64,000 bases of DNA from CAZCVI01 sp964502145 (GTDB taxonomy: Bacteria > Acidobacteriota > Aminicenantia > UBA2199): assembly GCA_964502145.1 (NCBI GenBank), contig CAZCVI010000002.1, forward strand, positions 62,001 through 126,000, in the 5' to 3' direction. Of this stretch, positions 1 through 9,659 are shown in pieces (the first letter of the stretch is position 1; each line of letters starts with the position of its first letter). The notes beneath the pieces are model-generated. The model was given only the letters and a program-made list of their open reading frames with translations, was not told the origin of the DNA and did not search any database. The translations under genes were made by a program, and so were the position numbers.

Positions 1-2588
1 ATGCCCTCATTGGTGAGGCAGCTAACTTGGTGGAAGGATTCAATATTGGGAAATTGGGCTTTATACCCTGCTTCATCAATGTGTTTTATACGCCTGTCGC
101 TCTTATTCTTGACAACGATAACCGGACTGTTGCCACTGAGGAGCTTGATCATATTAAGCCAGTAATCGAAACTGCGCGTCTCTCCTTCCTTCTTTGATTC
201 CCAGACAAAAAGGTAAAGTGAGCGACGGGTAAGGAAGAATTGGTGGGTGGCGTGGTAGATATCTTGGCCGCCAAAATCCCAGAAATCGAGTTCAACGGTT
301 TCCTGGGTTATTTTTCCATCGGGTTCGGTAAAAGGAACCACCAGTTGCCAAGGTTGGATGTGGATACTGTGGGTGGTTTCCTCTTGGCCGGGCGAAACGT
401 GGAAGGCCGGGTTGGTTAACTTTTTCATCAGCGTGGTTTTTCCCACTTCCCCGTTGCCAACCAGTATAATTTTGCAAGCCAGTAATCGTATGGATGCCTC
501 TGTGGCAATTTCATTTAAATAATTCAATATGGCATTAGGTCCCAATTTGATGACTTCTACTGGCGGTACTTCTATGTTTTTTGAAATACCTTTAAAGATG
601 CGATTATCAGAAAATAGATATTTTTGCTTGACCACCATTTCAATGGGTAATATCTCAGAAATTAATTGCCGACGGTTCTCCTCGTTGGGCACCAATTCCA
701 ATGCTTTTTCATAATGGGTCCAAGACGAGGAATACGCCCCGGAATAATAATGCAATACTCCCAATCGACGCTGCACCTGAAACTGTAGTCTCTCACTTAG
801 TTTTTCTATTGCCAATGCATTAAACAACTCCAATGCCCACGACAAAAAATTCTGGGTATAAATAGGCCAAAAGAGTTTTAATGTTAATTCCGTAGCCAGA
901 TTCCATTCGGCGGCAGCGATAAAATGCTGGCGAGTTTGGAAAACATTCATCATATATGAGGTCTCTTCATCCGTTCGGTATTTTTCAATATATTCTCCGG
1001 CTGTTAAATGATACTGCCGAATCTTTTCTTTATCCATCTGCTCTTGCACAATCCGGGCAACCTGCAATGGTACAAAATAGCGGTTCGCTTCAGGTCTCTC
1101 TTGATCTGGGGTGGGAAGGATTTCCAGTAGGTTGAGATGATTCAAGTGATGCAGTGGTTCTCTTTCTTCCGGTTCCATGTCAAAAAATCTTAACGCCTCA
1201 GCTTCAATGGGATGGCGGAAAATGGCAAGTACTTCCAGAAGTTGCCTTTCACGGGGTGGGAGTTGTTCGAGTTGTTGCAGGGATAATGGGGGAGTCGATT
1301 GGTCCTGTGTTTCCACGACAAAAAAGGCAGTAGTGGGTATACTGGTGGAGAACAAGAACAAGGACTCTTTCTTTTTTAGCGCTTCACAGCACCGCTGCAA
1401 AAATATTTTTAACCGCGTCGATTGGCAACCACCACCAGGGATATCCGACTGATTTTCCTCGAAATAAAAAAAGACACAAGCGATTTTATACGGGTAGAAG
1501 AAATGGGTGAGATAATACTCCAGTTTTTCTTCAAGTGATTTTTTCCCGGTCAAGACTTTGAGGGCTTGGGTATCCCCTTTTTCTTGGGCTTTTAATGCTA
1601 CTTGTTGAAGAATAAGTTCGGGTGAGGTCTCACCATAGATAGTTACAAAGTCATATCCTTCTTGTTGCAGTTGAGTTAGTGAATAGGCAATGAGTGCTGT
1701 TTTTTTCGGACCATGGGAACCCAATAGGGTCACTGCACCTCTTTTTTCATGAAGGGCTCGGAGCAGTTCTGGGGCGGCTGCATGCGGGGTGGTGGGTTGT
1801 GCGCTGGTAGCGATGGCAGTGGATAGGGGAGTACCGAAGAATATTGAACTCTTTGCCAGGTGACCCATAGCGGTATCATAGGAAATCAATAAATGGAGAT
1901 CATACACCCGTTCTTCATACCCTTTGATATATGTGGCATATAACTTTTTTAATGGCTTGCGTTGATTCCTTTGCAGATATATTTTTAACAAAGAGAGAAC
2001 CATGCCGTTAATGGTTTCTTTTTCATGGCGTTGTTGTTTGGGTAGGGCAGCCAGTTGAGTCTCCAGGTAATTCGTATCTGTATCTATATCATTTAAGGAG
2101 GGATCGTAGAAAAAATGGATGTCGAGCCATTTCTTCTGTTCTGCAATAGTGCTCTGAATCTCAATATCGGGGAAATGGCGCATTTGGTAAAAATCAGAAG
2201 CGCCCCGTATTATTTTACCGAGGGTGTTACGATTAATTATCCATATAATGGGTAAACCGGTATGAACGAAGGCATCTCTGGATTTATTTAACATGTCCAC
2301 GCAGGGGGTGCCGTATTGGTCGATTAATTCGTTTATCCCGCTGACCATAATGCCATCAATTTGCTTTTGCTGGGTGTATTGAAGAACTTGGCGATAAATG
2401 GAAATATCGTTTTCTTTGAGCAGAAAATGATGGATCACTTTCCCTTTTCTCTCCAGTTTATCGCTCACGGAATCCAGAAGGGTGTTCAGCATCCGCTCAT
2501 CGTCCAAGAGGACAAAGGTGTATTTGGCTCTTTTTAAAGAAAAGAATCCGCGAAGAATGTCAATATCAGTGGACTCATTCGGGTTCAT
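1..2588 (-). CDS. STAND-like NTPase with TPR-like region and Roc GTPase domain (partial, 3' end outside window)
   Basis: Open from an ATG at 2588 to the left edge: 862 codons, no stop. I checked the frame at four motifs. Residues 1-150 form an N-terminal domain I cannot name (VLLDDERML, DGIMVSGINELI). A Walker-A-like loop with a substituted glycine, GSHGPKKT, lies at 290-297, as in STAND-type NTPases. A helical TPR-like stretch (YYSGAYSSSWTHYEKALEL) follows. A Ras-like Roc domain comes last: P-loop GNGEVGKT at 711-718, DFGGQ at 771-775, and the NKSD guanine motif at 828-831. A COR domain would be expected beyond the edge. The start is 4 bp after the stop of the ATPase gene, so the two are surely co-transcribed. 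The likely role is an NTP-dependent sensor or switch in signalling or defence. The function is inferred; the GTPase domain is clear. Confidence 0.85.
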   Translation of the reverse strand, partial: MNPNESTDIDILRGFFSLKRAKYTFVLLDDERMLNTLLDSVSDKLERKGKVIHHFLLKENDISIYRQVLQYTQQKQIDGIMVSGINELIDQYGTPCVDMLNKSRDAFVHTGLPIIWIINRNTLGKIIRGASDFYQMRHFPDIEIQSTIAEQKKWLDIHFFYDPSLNDIDTDTNYLETQLAALPKQQRHEKETINGMVLSLLKIYLQRNQRKPLKKLYATYIKGYEERVYDLHLLISYDTAMGHLAKSSIFFGTPLSTAIATSAQPTTPHAAAPELLRALHEKRGAVTLLGSHGPKKTALIAYSLTQLQQEGYDFVTIYGETSPELILQQVALKAQEKGDTQALKVLTGKKSLEEKLEYYLTHFFYPYKIACVFFYFEENQSDIPGGGCQSTRLKIFLQRCCEALKKKESLFLFSTSIPTTAFFVVETQDQSTPPLSLQQLEQLPPRERQLLEVLAIFRHPIEAEALRFFDMEPEEREPLHHLNHLNLLEILPTPDQERPEANRYFVPLQVARIVQEQMDKEKIRQYHLTAGEYIEKYRTDEETSYMMNVFQTRQHFIAAAEWNLATELTLKLFWPIYTQNFLSWALELFNALAIEKLSERLQFQVQRRLGVLHYYSGAYSSSWTHYEKALELVPNEENRRQLISEILPIEMVVKQKYLFSDNRIFKGISKNIEVPPVEVIKLGPNAILNYLNEIATEASIRLLACKIILVGNGEVGKTTLMKKLTNPAFHVSPGQEETTHSIHIQPWQLVVPFTEPDGKITQETVELDFWDFGGQDIYHATHQFFLTRRSLYLFVWESKKEGETRSFDYWLNMIKLLSGNSPVIVVKNKSDRRIKHIDEAGYKAQFPNIESFHQVSCLTNEG

Positions 2589-2592
2589 AATT

Positions 2593-3930
2593 CTAAATCA
2601 TCTTTTTTTCGAGTAATATCTCTTTCACCAATGGATGGACATCAAACCAATTTTCGCTATTATAACCCAGTACGCACATATTGTGCCGTAGATCCAGCAT
2701 GCCCCGATCATTCAGTGGTTTTTTTTCTTTGTCATTGTAGCATTTGATGAGTAGGTCATAATACTCTTGGGGGGTAATGCCATTCTCTTCATTGTAGGCG
2801 ATGGAATTAGAATAACCACTTTTCATCATATTAACACTGGTGATATAGTTTTGCTCTTCTATGTGCTGGTGATTGACATTGAGAGCGTTTTGTGAAGCCA
2901 GATTCAACATGCGAAAGAGATCGCGCAGGGAACCCCCACTCATACGGATGAATTGTTTTAATAATTCAGGAGAAACGAGGTCGCGACTGCTATCAATTCT
3001 ACGATGAAGAATATTTAACAGATCGTTGATCCCTGGTTCATAGTCTTGCCACACTTTATCATGAACCTTGATCATAGGGAGAATCAGGGAGGAGTCGAAT
3101 TCCTGAATAATAATACTGTACCTGGGGTTAAACACCAATGAAATGGGATAGGTGTAGATAAAACTGCAATTAATGGAGGTTATTTGTTTGGCATAATTAA
3201 AGAAGAGTTCTTTGGATATGTCGAGACGCACTTTTTCCAGGTCTTCAACAATAATGATAATATTGGATTTATTGATTTTGTGGAGTTGGCCTTTGATTTC
3301 TCCAACGATGAGGTTACAGTGTAAGATCAAATCTGGGAGGGAAGTTTTATCTACTTCCAAGGAGGTAATTTCTTTAAATTGCCGTCCTGATTTAAAGTCA
3401 AAATGGAGTTTGGCAAAGAAATTAACTATTTTCCCCAATCCGACGTTAACATCCACACCCGCTCCGGTTTCCCGTTCTGCATAGTTATAGTCGATGGTTT
3501 CTCTTACTGTTTTGGCCGTCCAGTTTTCCAGTTTGGTCAGTAGTTCTTTGCTTAATTGGATGGAGTCGAGGTTTTTTTGGACAAAATAGAGCAGGTCAGC
3601 AGTAATGGCAATAAGTAGTTCTGAGATTGTAATTTTATTTGGATCGAGTTTATCCCGTACAGAAAAGATATCGATAACGAAGTCTTTTTCCAATTCGCGT
3701 TTCAGCCTGAGGAGTTCGGTACTTTTGCCACATCCTTTAAAACCGGAGTATAGAGTTTTGAAATTTTTGGTTTTATTGAAATTGAATTGACGGATCACAG
3801 TGTTGGTAGGGTTTCCCCCGCGGCCTGCGGTAGTATCGACATAATAATCGACATAATTAGTGTCATCCAGTGGGTTAATATCAAGGGATAGCTCGAACTC
3901 TTCAAGATTCTGGGCCATTTTAATATTCAT
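2593..3930 (-). CDS. P-loop AAA-type ATPase paired with the Roc/STAND protein
   Basis: 445 residues. The Walker A motif GFKGCGKST is at 63-71 and a Walker-B-like segment IIIIVEDLEKV is near 240-250. The C-terminal helical region resembles the winged-helix parts of AAA/STAND ATPases. The start is set by GGAGGAACC just before the ATG. The gene ends in TAG, 4 bp before the start of the downstream Roc GTPase gene, so the two form an operon. It probably acts with that protein as an ATP-dependent partner or regulator. I do not recognise a named family. Confidence 0.8.
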   Translation of the reverse strand: MNIKMAQNLEEFELSLDINPLDDTNYVDYYVDTTAGRGGNPTNTVIRQFNFNKTKNFKTLYSGFKGCGKSTELLRLKRELEKDFVIDIFSVRDKLDPNKITISELLIAITADLLYFVQKNLDSIQLSKELLTKLENWTAKTVRETIDYNYAERETGAGVDVNVGLGKIVNFFAKLHFDFKSGRQFKEITSLEVDKTSLPDLILHCNLIVGEIKGQLHKINKSNIIIIVEDLEKVRLDISKELFFNYAKQITSINCSFIYTYPISLVFNPRYSIIIQEFDSSLILPMIKVHDKVWQDYEPGINDLLNILHRRIDSSRDLVSPELLKQFIRMSGGSLRDLFRMLNLASQNALNVNHQHIEEQNYITSVNMMKSGYSNSIAYNEENGITPQEYYDLLIKCYNDKEKKPLNDRGMLDLRHNMCVLGYNSENWFDVHPLVKEILLEKKMI

Positions 3931-4067
3931 GGTTCCTCCATTTTCGTTTATTACTTATTGCAGTGTATCACAATCAATGGCTTTTTACAAGTCATAGGTC
4001 TTGAATTCATAGTCAAAGAAACCCCATCAGTACACTTTTCTAAAAGGGTTCCAACCTGTCGACAACA

Positions 4068-4913
4068 TCATCTTGTATCATCTTGTTGCAGTCTTTTTAA
4101 ATGGGATTTGATGTTTTTCAGGGCCAGGGGCCACAGGCGGCGGTCTACTTGGCTGTAGATATGAGCGATCATCTGTTCTGGTGACAGGCCTTTCTTGTAG
4201 AGTTTCTGGACCTGTTTTTCTCTTTTTTGGCGGTGTTTCAGTGTTTTTTTTAGGACGCTGGTGGAGTGTTGCGCCTCACCGTGGGAGGGGAGGAGGATGT
4301 TGGGCTTTAATTTGATAATACGTTCCAGTGTTTCGTAATAATGGCGCATGTCTCCTTCATCCGTGCTGATGACGACGGTACCAGAACCTTGGATCAGGTC
4401 ACCCACCAGAAACCAAGCCATGTTTTCCGGGGCCAGAGCCAATTGACCGGCATCGTGACCAGGAACTTGGAAAACGTGTACTGCCTGACCCTGCCAACGA
4501 ACCAACAGATCACCTTCAACGGGATGGTGGATGGCAATATTCTCGAAATAGTCCGCTCCTGCACGTTTTATGATTCGTTCATAAGAATCTCTGCTGATTG
4601 CAATGGGCAGCCCCAGTTCCCGTGCCAGTTGTGGCGCATTCTGGTGGTGGTCCCAGTGGTGATGGGTAATCAACAGTCTGGTATACTTAAAACAGTGGCA
4701 ACTGGCCAGACGGTTCAGGGTGTTTAGTAGCTTCCTGTATTCCTCGTTGTCTTTGGGGGCTGGGTCCACGATGACCGCTGCCTCTCCTGGTTCGCCGATA
4801 ACAAAACAATTGGTGGTGGGACTGGGGGGCAGGCTACAGGAAACCGTGACCAACTGATATAATCTTGCCACTGGTTCTATACAGGGTACTTCATGTTCAA
4901 ATGTCTCGTTCAT
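4068..4913 (-). CDS. MBL-fold metallo-hydrolase
   Basis: 281 residues of the metallo-beta-lactamase fold. The metal motif HxHxDH is visible at 84-89 (HHHWDHH). Further ligand-type motifs are GHDAG, GDLIQGSG and a C-terminal SHGEAQH, followed by a basic helical tail with a winged-helix look (HRQKREKQVQKLYKKGLSPEQM), as in the LACTB2-like branch. It is a probable cytoplasmic hydrolase of a thioester, lactone or RNA-type substrate; the substrate cannot be read from the sequence. It stands alone between the ATPase gene and a divergently oriented propeller gene. No good Shine-Dalgarno site precedes the ATG. Confidence 0.85.
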   Translation of the reverse strand: MNETFEHEVPCIEPVARLYQLVTVSCSLPPSPTTNCFVIGEPGEAAVIVDPAPKDNEEYRKLLNTLNRLASCHCFKYTRLLITHHHWDHHQNAPQLARELGLPIAISRDSYERIIKRAGADYFENIAIHHPVEGDLLVRWQGQAVHVFQVPGHDAGQLALAPENMAWFLVGDLIQGSGTVVISTDEGDMRHYYETLERIIKLKPNILLPSHGEAQHSTSVLKKTLKHRQKREKQVQKLYKKGLSPEQMIAHIYSQVDRRLWPLALKNIKSHLKRLQQDDTR

Positions 4914-5004
4914 TACAGCTCACATCATATGGATTTGATTTATTATACTTTTTTATTATTATACTTAAGATTCTTTATTTTTTCTACTGGGATTGAATCT
5001 ATAG

Positions 5005-5049
5005 TGGACTATCTGGACTTTCTGGACAAACTGGACTAGCTGGATAAAC
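5005..5049. repeat. Five 9-bp TGGACNNNC units (CTGGAC family, single arm)
   Basis: Five head-to-tail 9-bp units of the form TGGACTATC, TGGACTTTC, TGGACAAAC, TGGACTAGC and TGGATAAAC. This is the same unit as the inverted arrays at 46406-46511 and 62840-62892, but no inverted arm is visible here. It lies between the MBL gene and the propeller gene, just upstream of the latter. Confidence 0.85.
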
Positions 5050-5127
5050 TGAGCGTTTGGGATGATTTCGTTCCCTTCCTGAAAAAAAGGGATTGCAAAA
5101 ACTTGATTTTTTATATAAAATAGGGTC

Positions 5128-7512
5128 ATGAATAGTAACCGTACACTGTTGAAATACTGGTTAACCATCTGGATAATGATCGCCATTTTATCCGTTTCTA
5201 TTTTTCCCCTTGAATCAGGCAAGCCTTTTGATCGTTATCTTCTGGAAGAGTGGAACACCCAGAATAACTTCCCCGACTATTCCGTTTATGACATAGTTCA
5301 AACGGCGGATGGCTATCTCTGGCTCACTACCGGGAAAAAGTTAATCCGATTCGATGGCACTCGTTTTGAACACATTCCGGTGGAAAATAAATGGCCGGAC
5401 GGCATCGAAACCCTCTATGTCGACCGTAAAGGGCTATTGATTGTGGGTGGGTTCAATCATCTGCTGGTTTATCAAAACCGCCAATTCAAAGCTCTTGATG
5501 AAAAAAACGTGCGCTCTCCCTATAAAATTTCTTGCCTGCAAGATGACATGTACGGGAACCTTTGGATTGGTTTTGTAAATGGCGCTCTGTCCTGCTATAA
5601 GGATGGCAAAAACATCTTGGCTAAGACATTCAATTCTACTATTACCAGTATATGGGAAGACAACCAGGGGAAATTGTGGTTCGCCACATTTAAAGACGGC
5701 CTGTTTACTTACCGGAACGGTGAATTCCTGAAACAGAATTTCCACTGGTTGGAAAAGAACCTAACGATCCAGACTATTTGCCAAGACACACGGGGCGTTT
5801 ATTGGTTTGGGACAAACCAGGGGCTGATGGGCGTGGAAAACCTCGGAAAAGGGAAGACGGAACGTGTTTTCTCTATTAATACGACCCGCGGCTTGACGGA
5901 TAACCGGGTGACCCGGATTAATCTGGACAGTAACGGGAACCTCTGGGTAGCCACGGAAAAAGGACTAAACCGGATCACCTGGACACCGGGCGAAAAACCG
6001 CAGGTGCTGCAATTCCTGCATGGAGTTCAGGTGACCACGTGCTTCGAAGATAAAGAAAAAAGTCTCTGGATTGGAACCGTGGGCCATCAGTTAAAACGGT
6101 TGCGGAATAGTACGTTTTATACGCTCGATAATTTTCCCGGCTTTTCTGGATACCGTCCGGTTTTGTTTCGTGACCAGCGGGGTGATATGATTGTCGGAAC
6201 CGGGGATGGGAAACTGGTACGGGTGAAGGATGAAGGGTATACCGTATTTTTTACCGTTGCAGGTAAGCGGGCAGAGGCGATTGGTGCAATTGCCCAGGAT
6301 CGCCATGGGCATCTGTGGGTCGGGACGAGCGCTGGGATAGTGAGGGAAATAGCCGGTAGTGGCGTGGTGAATCGTTTCGACTTGACAGAGAAAAATTCAC
6401 CTGACACCACCATCTGCACTATCTACTGTGATCGCCACAACAGAATTTGGATCGGGACGAACCACGGCCTTTACTGGTTGGAAAAGGCAAAACTACACCG
6501 CTATTTGAGCCTTGATGGGATTCCTCAAGCCCGTATCAACCAGGTGTTGGAAGATAAAAAAGGGGATTTCTGGATAGCCACGGAAGATGGCGTGCTGTTT
6601 ATAAAAGACGGGGCTCAGGATAAACAAAAAAATCTGCTGGAACATAAATTAGAACATAAATGGGTCTTCTGTATCCATGAAGATGAAGAGGAGCCGGGTG
6701 TGTTTTGGTTCGGTACGGATGGGTTGGTACGGCTCAAACAAGGCAAGAAAACATTTTTTACTTCCCAACAAGGACTGGCGACTGATCAGGTGTATCACAT
6801 GGTGGAAGATAACCAGCATAATTTATGGCTGAGTAGCATGAACGGTGTGCTAAAGGTCAGTAAAAAAAACCTGCAAGAGGTGGCGGACGGGACAAAAAAA
6901 CGGGTGGATTGTCAAACTTTCGGGAACTCCGACGGGATAAAGGTGGCGCAAGGTTGGTTTTGTTCCACTAACTCGGTGCAAAAAACGGAGCGTGGCCAAT
7001 TGTGGTTCTCTATGCTGTTGGGTATTGCTGTTGTTAACCCGGACAATATTATTATCAATAAAATTGCCCCACCCGTGGTGTTGGATGCAGTGTTATTCAA
7101 TGGGGTTCCTATTTCACCTGATGAGAGCGACCGGGAGTTTAAGGGAGTTGAGAATATTTACTTTAGCTTTAAAGCCCTGACGTATGTTTTTCAGAACCGG
7201 GTTAGGTTTAAGTACCGCTTGGAAGGGTTCGATGAGTATTGGCAGGAATTGGTTGGTCAACAGAAGAGTAGCATTTTATATCGTGACTTGCCTTTTGGAG
7301 CTTATACTTTCCGGGTGATGGCGAGCAATGGTAGCGGCATCTGGAATACTGTTGGCGTGCCATTCACGTTTACCCTGAGCCCCTATTATTATCAGCGGAC
7401 TATTTTTAAATTAGCCATTATTTTCCTGGTCATGTGCGGGGGGTTGGCTTTTTTTATCAGTATTAAACGGTATTTGCTCCTAAAGCATTCTGACCCAAAA
7501 TATAAAAGATAA
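5128..7512 (+). CDS. Two-component-regulator propeller protein with Y_Y_Y domain, membrane anchored
   Basis: 794 residues. An N-terminal signal or anchor segment (residues 7-26) is followed by about fourteen propeller blades with the recurring pattern G-LW-(I/V)-(A/G)T--G-(L/I). A Y_Y_Y-type beta-sandwich (FKYRLEGFDEYWQEL) follows, then one transmembrane helix near 765-785 and a short basic tail. This is the sensor half of hybrid histidine kinases of the BT-type, but the kinase and receiver domains are absent, so it must signal through another protein or act as a binding protein. A TTGCAA-N15-TATAAA pair at 5093-5119 would put the transcript start almost at the ATG. No normal ribosome-binding site is visible, so translation could be leaderless or start slightly downstream. 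Confidence 0.85.
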   Translation: MNSNRTLLKYWLTIWIMIAILSVSIFPLESGKPFDRYLLEEWNTQNNFPDYSVYDIVQTADGYLWLTTGKKLIRFDGTRFEHIPVENKWPDGIETLYVDRKGLLIVGGFNHLLVYQNRQFKALDEKNVRSPYKISCLQDDMYGNLWIGFVNGALSCYKDGKNILAKTFNSTITSIWEDNQGKLWFATFKDGLFTYRNGEFLKQNFHWLEKNLTIQTICQDTRGVYWFGTNQGLMGVENLGKGKTERVFSINTTRGLTDNRVTRINLDSNGNLWVATEKGLNRITWTPGEKPQVLQFLHGVQVTTCFEDKEKSLWIGTVGHQLKRLRNSTFYTLDNFPGFSGYRPVLFRDQRGDMIVGTGDGKLVRVKDEGYTVFFTVAGKRAEAIGAIAQDRHGHLWVGTSAGIVREIAGSGVVNRFDLTEKNSPDTTICTIYCDRHNRIWIGTNHGLYWLEKAKLHRYLSLDGIPQARINQVLEDKKGDFWIATEDGVLFIKDGAQDKQKNLLEHKLEHKWVFCIHEDEEEPGVFWFGTDGLVRLKQGKKTFFTSQQGLATDQVYHMVEDNQHNLWLSSMNGVLKVSKKNLQEVADGTKKRVDCQTFGNSDGIKVAQGWFCSTNSVQKTERGQLWFSMLLGIAVVNPDNIIINKIAPPVVLDAVLFNGVPISPDESDREFKGVENIYFSFKALTYVFQNRVRFKYRLEGFDEYWQELVGQQKSSILYRDLPFGAYTFRVMASNGSGIWNTVGVPFTFTLSPYYYQRTIFKLAIIFLVMCGGLAFFISIKRYLLLKHSDPKYKR

Positions 7513-7539
7513 GGGAGTGGGTGAGCAGGTAAAAACGGA

Positions 7540-8427
7540 TTAGAGTAGTTTTTGTTGCTTTAGATTGGTTTCGATTTGACCGATCACGTTTTCTGCTTGG
7601 GCTTCATCTTTACTAAAGAGTCCCCAGAGGTAATTTTTGCTTAATTTCAGGGTCATTTTTCCCTTGTTACTGTAATAGGGGTCAACAAAGCGGCGGATAT
7701 CGTTCTTTAGTTCTACCGGTACACCCTTTTTGACGAGAAATTCCAGGTATTTATTGAGGATATTTTCTGCACCGGCGGGTTCATCGGTTTCGATGATAAA
7801 CAACTGTATTTTTTCGCCGCCCAAAACATAGTCGACCACAAAAGCGGAGTTGAGAAAGGCGTGACCTAGGAAGCTCTGGGCAATGTAACTTTCGGAACCA
7901 GCGACTTTACCTGTTTCGGGGAAACAGTGGATAGCCGTGGGAAAAACGGTGGTGCCTGGCAATTGTTGGGCCAGTTTTTCGGCATACGTGGTCAGGATGG
8001 TTTGATCATTATCACCCAGGTCGTACCCGCTTATTTTAACATAGTAACTGCCTTTTAAGAAATTGAGAATCCCTTTCTCATAATACCCCTGGGTGCCGAT
8101 AGGCAGGAAAAGACCTTCCCGTGGTTTCTCCTGGCTGTAGACGCCGAAACCGTTCTTATCATTGCTATGAAGGTATATGTCCACGGTAAAAGTAAGCTTG
8201 CGATCTTTCTCAAATTCATAGGAGATGGTGTCCAGTTTTTTAAAGTCATAGCTCAAAAAAACATCGGCAGCACCGTCGATGTATTCGTACAGGGTAGCGG
8301 GGCTATATTCGCCGGGTGTATCTTTGACAACCCAGCCATCAAAAGGGGGGAAAATACTGGGGAATAGGCTGAAGGTGAAAACGGACACCAATGTCAGCAG
8401 TGTGATAAGGATCATTATTTTTCTCAT
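7540..8427 (-). CDS. Secreted DUF6599-family protein
   Basis: 295 residues with a clear signal peptide (residues 1-22, MRKIMILITLLTLVSVFTFS). The mature part carries the pattern GW--KD-PGEYSP-TLYEYIDGAADVFL, then a two-domain alpha-beta layout typical of DUF6599, a family of unknown function that I associate with Acidobacteria and Aminicenantes. AGGAG sits ten bases before the ATG. It lies next to the ABC exporter genes in the same orientation, 35 bp downstream of the permease stop, so it may be the last gene of that operon. Confidence 0.75.
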   Translation of the reverse strand: MRKIMILITLLTLVSVFTFSLFPSIFPPFDGWVVKDTPGEYSPATLYEYIDGAADVFLSYDFKKLDTISYEFEKDRKLTFTVDIYLHSNDKNGFGVYSQEKPREGLFLPIGTQGYYEKGILNFLKGSYYVKISGYDLGDNDQTILTTYAEKLAQQLPGTTVFPTAIHCFPETGKVAGSESYIAQSFLGHAFLNSAFVVDYVLGGEKIQLFIIETDEPAGAENILNKYLEFLVKKGVPVELKNDIRRFVDPYYSNKGKMTLKLSKNYLWGLFSKDEAQAENVIGQIETNLKQQKLL

Positions 8428-8462
8428 GTTGAAAGCTCCTGTTGTAAAAATTGTATTTATTT

Positions 8463-9659
8463 TTATATGCCTCTAAAGATAACAGATTCGCGGTTGAACC
8501 AGCGGGCGCAGAAGAAGAGGCTTAAACCTGCCATCAGGAAGAGGGAGAGATAGACTTCTAATAGGAGTCCGGTTTGGATGGTGCCGGAGATCACTTCGCG
8601 GGTGGCCAGTGACACGTTGAATATTGGGATCAGAGCGGTGATCACAGTCAGTTTAATACCGGGTAACATACCGATGGCGGCTGGCATGATGACGATAAAG
8701 TTCAACGGTGTCATGATGCTTTGGGCTTCTTTGAAAGATTTGGCGTAAATGGAAAAGGAGAGTAAGATCGCCGCGAAGAACACGCATAGGGGAACGAGCA
8801 GGGAGAGCAGTAAGGCGATGGAGGTAGGTTCGATAATTTTAATGACTGTATCCATTATTTCTGCCGGGATATTCACGGCTTGTTTGATGGCCACGAACAT
8901 GCCAATGATCGCGAACCCCGCGCTGATTAATCCGGCCAAGGTAATAACCAAAAATTTACCGAGCACGATTTGCATGCGACTGGCCGGTGAAGTGAGGAGA
9001 GTTTCGATAGTGGACCGCTCTTTTTCACCGGCAGCCAGGTCAATGGCCGGGTACATGGCGCCTACAAAACAGAATATGATGAAGATATAGGGCAGAAAGC
9101 CACCGATATGGCGACCGATTTGTTCTTTCATGGTGGCGATGTCCATTTTTTCTATTAGTAGTGGTTCAATGAAGGCTGTTTCTAAGTTCATATCTTTTAA
9201 GCGGATTTCCAGTAGTTCTGTTTTGAACTTGTCCAGTACTTCATTGATGCGTTTTAAACCGATATCGTTTTCATCGGAAGATTTGTAGTGGATGGATATT
9301 TTGCCACTCTTTTTTTGGTTGGTTTGAGTATCAAAATCGGGTGCGAAGACAATGACAAAATCCAGCTTGTTATCTTTGATGGCGGTATCAATGTTTTCTT
9401 CTTTGATTGATTCGTGGATAATAATATCCTTGCGTTCTTTGAGTAGCGTGGTGAAGCGTATCCCATTCCCGTTGGTGATCAAACCGATGTTCAATGATTT
9501 GGTTTCGGCTTTTTTGACTTGCGAAGTAGTGATTTTAGTTATGATGCCCATGAGTAAGGGGAATATCAACAAAGGTAATACGATCATCAGCATCACGGTC
9601 CGGCGGTCGCGAAGGGTATCAATAAACTCTTTTTTAAATATTATCCAAATACGTTTCAT
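8463..9659 (-). CDS. NatB-like ABC-2 transporter permease
   Basis: 398 residues. One N-terminal membrane helix (residues 22-42) is followed by a large extracytoplasmic domain of about 160 residues and then five to six membrane helices, with a PAIDLAAGEKERSTIETLLTSP loop characteristic of NatB-type ABC-2 permeases. It pairs with the ATPase gene upstream: the two overlap by 4 bp (ATGA at 9656-9659). The family exports Na+, drugs or peptides; the substrate here is unknown. Confidence 0.85.
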   Translation of the reverse strand: MKRIWIIFKKEFIDTLRDRRTVMLMIVLPLLIFPLLMGIITKITTSQVKKAETKSLNIGLITNGNGIRFTTLLKERKDIIIHESIKEENIDTAIKDNKLDFVIVFAPDFDTQTNQKKSGKISIHYKSSDENDIGLKRINEVLDKFKTELLEIRLKDMNLETAFIEPLLIEKMDIATMKEQIGRHIGGFLPYIFIIFCFVGAMYPAIDLAAGEKERSTIETLLTSPASRMQIVLGKFLVITLAGLISAGFAIIGMFVAIKQAVNIPAEIMDTVIKIIEPTSIALLLSLLVPLCVFFAAILLSFSIYAKSFKEAQSIMTPLNFIVIMPAAIGMLPGIKLTVITALIPIFNVSLATREVISGTIQTGLLLEVYLSLFLMAGLSLFFCARWFNRESVIFRGI

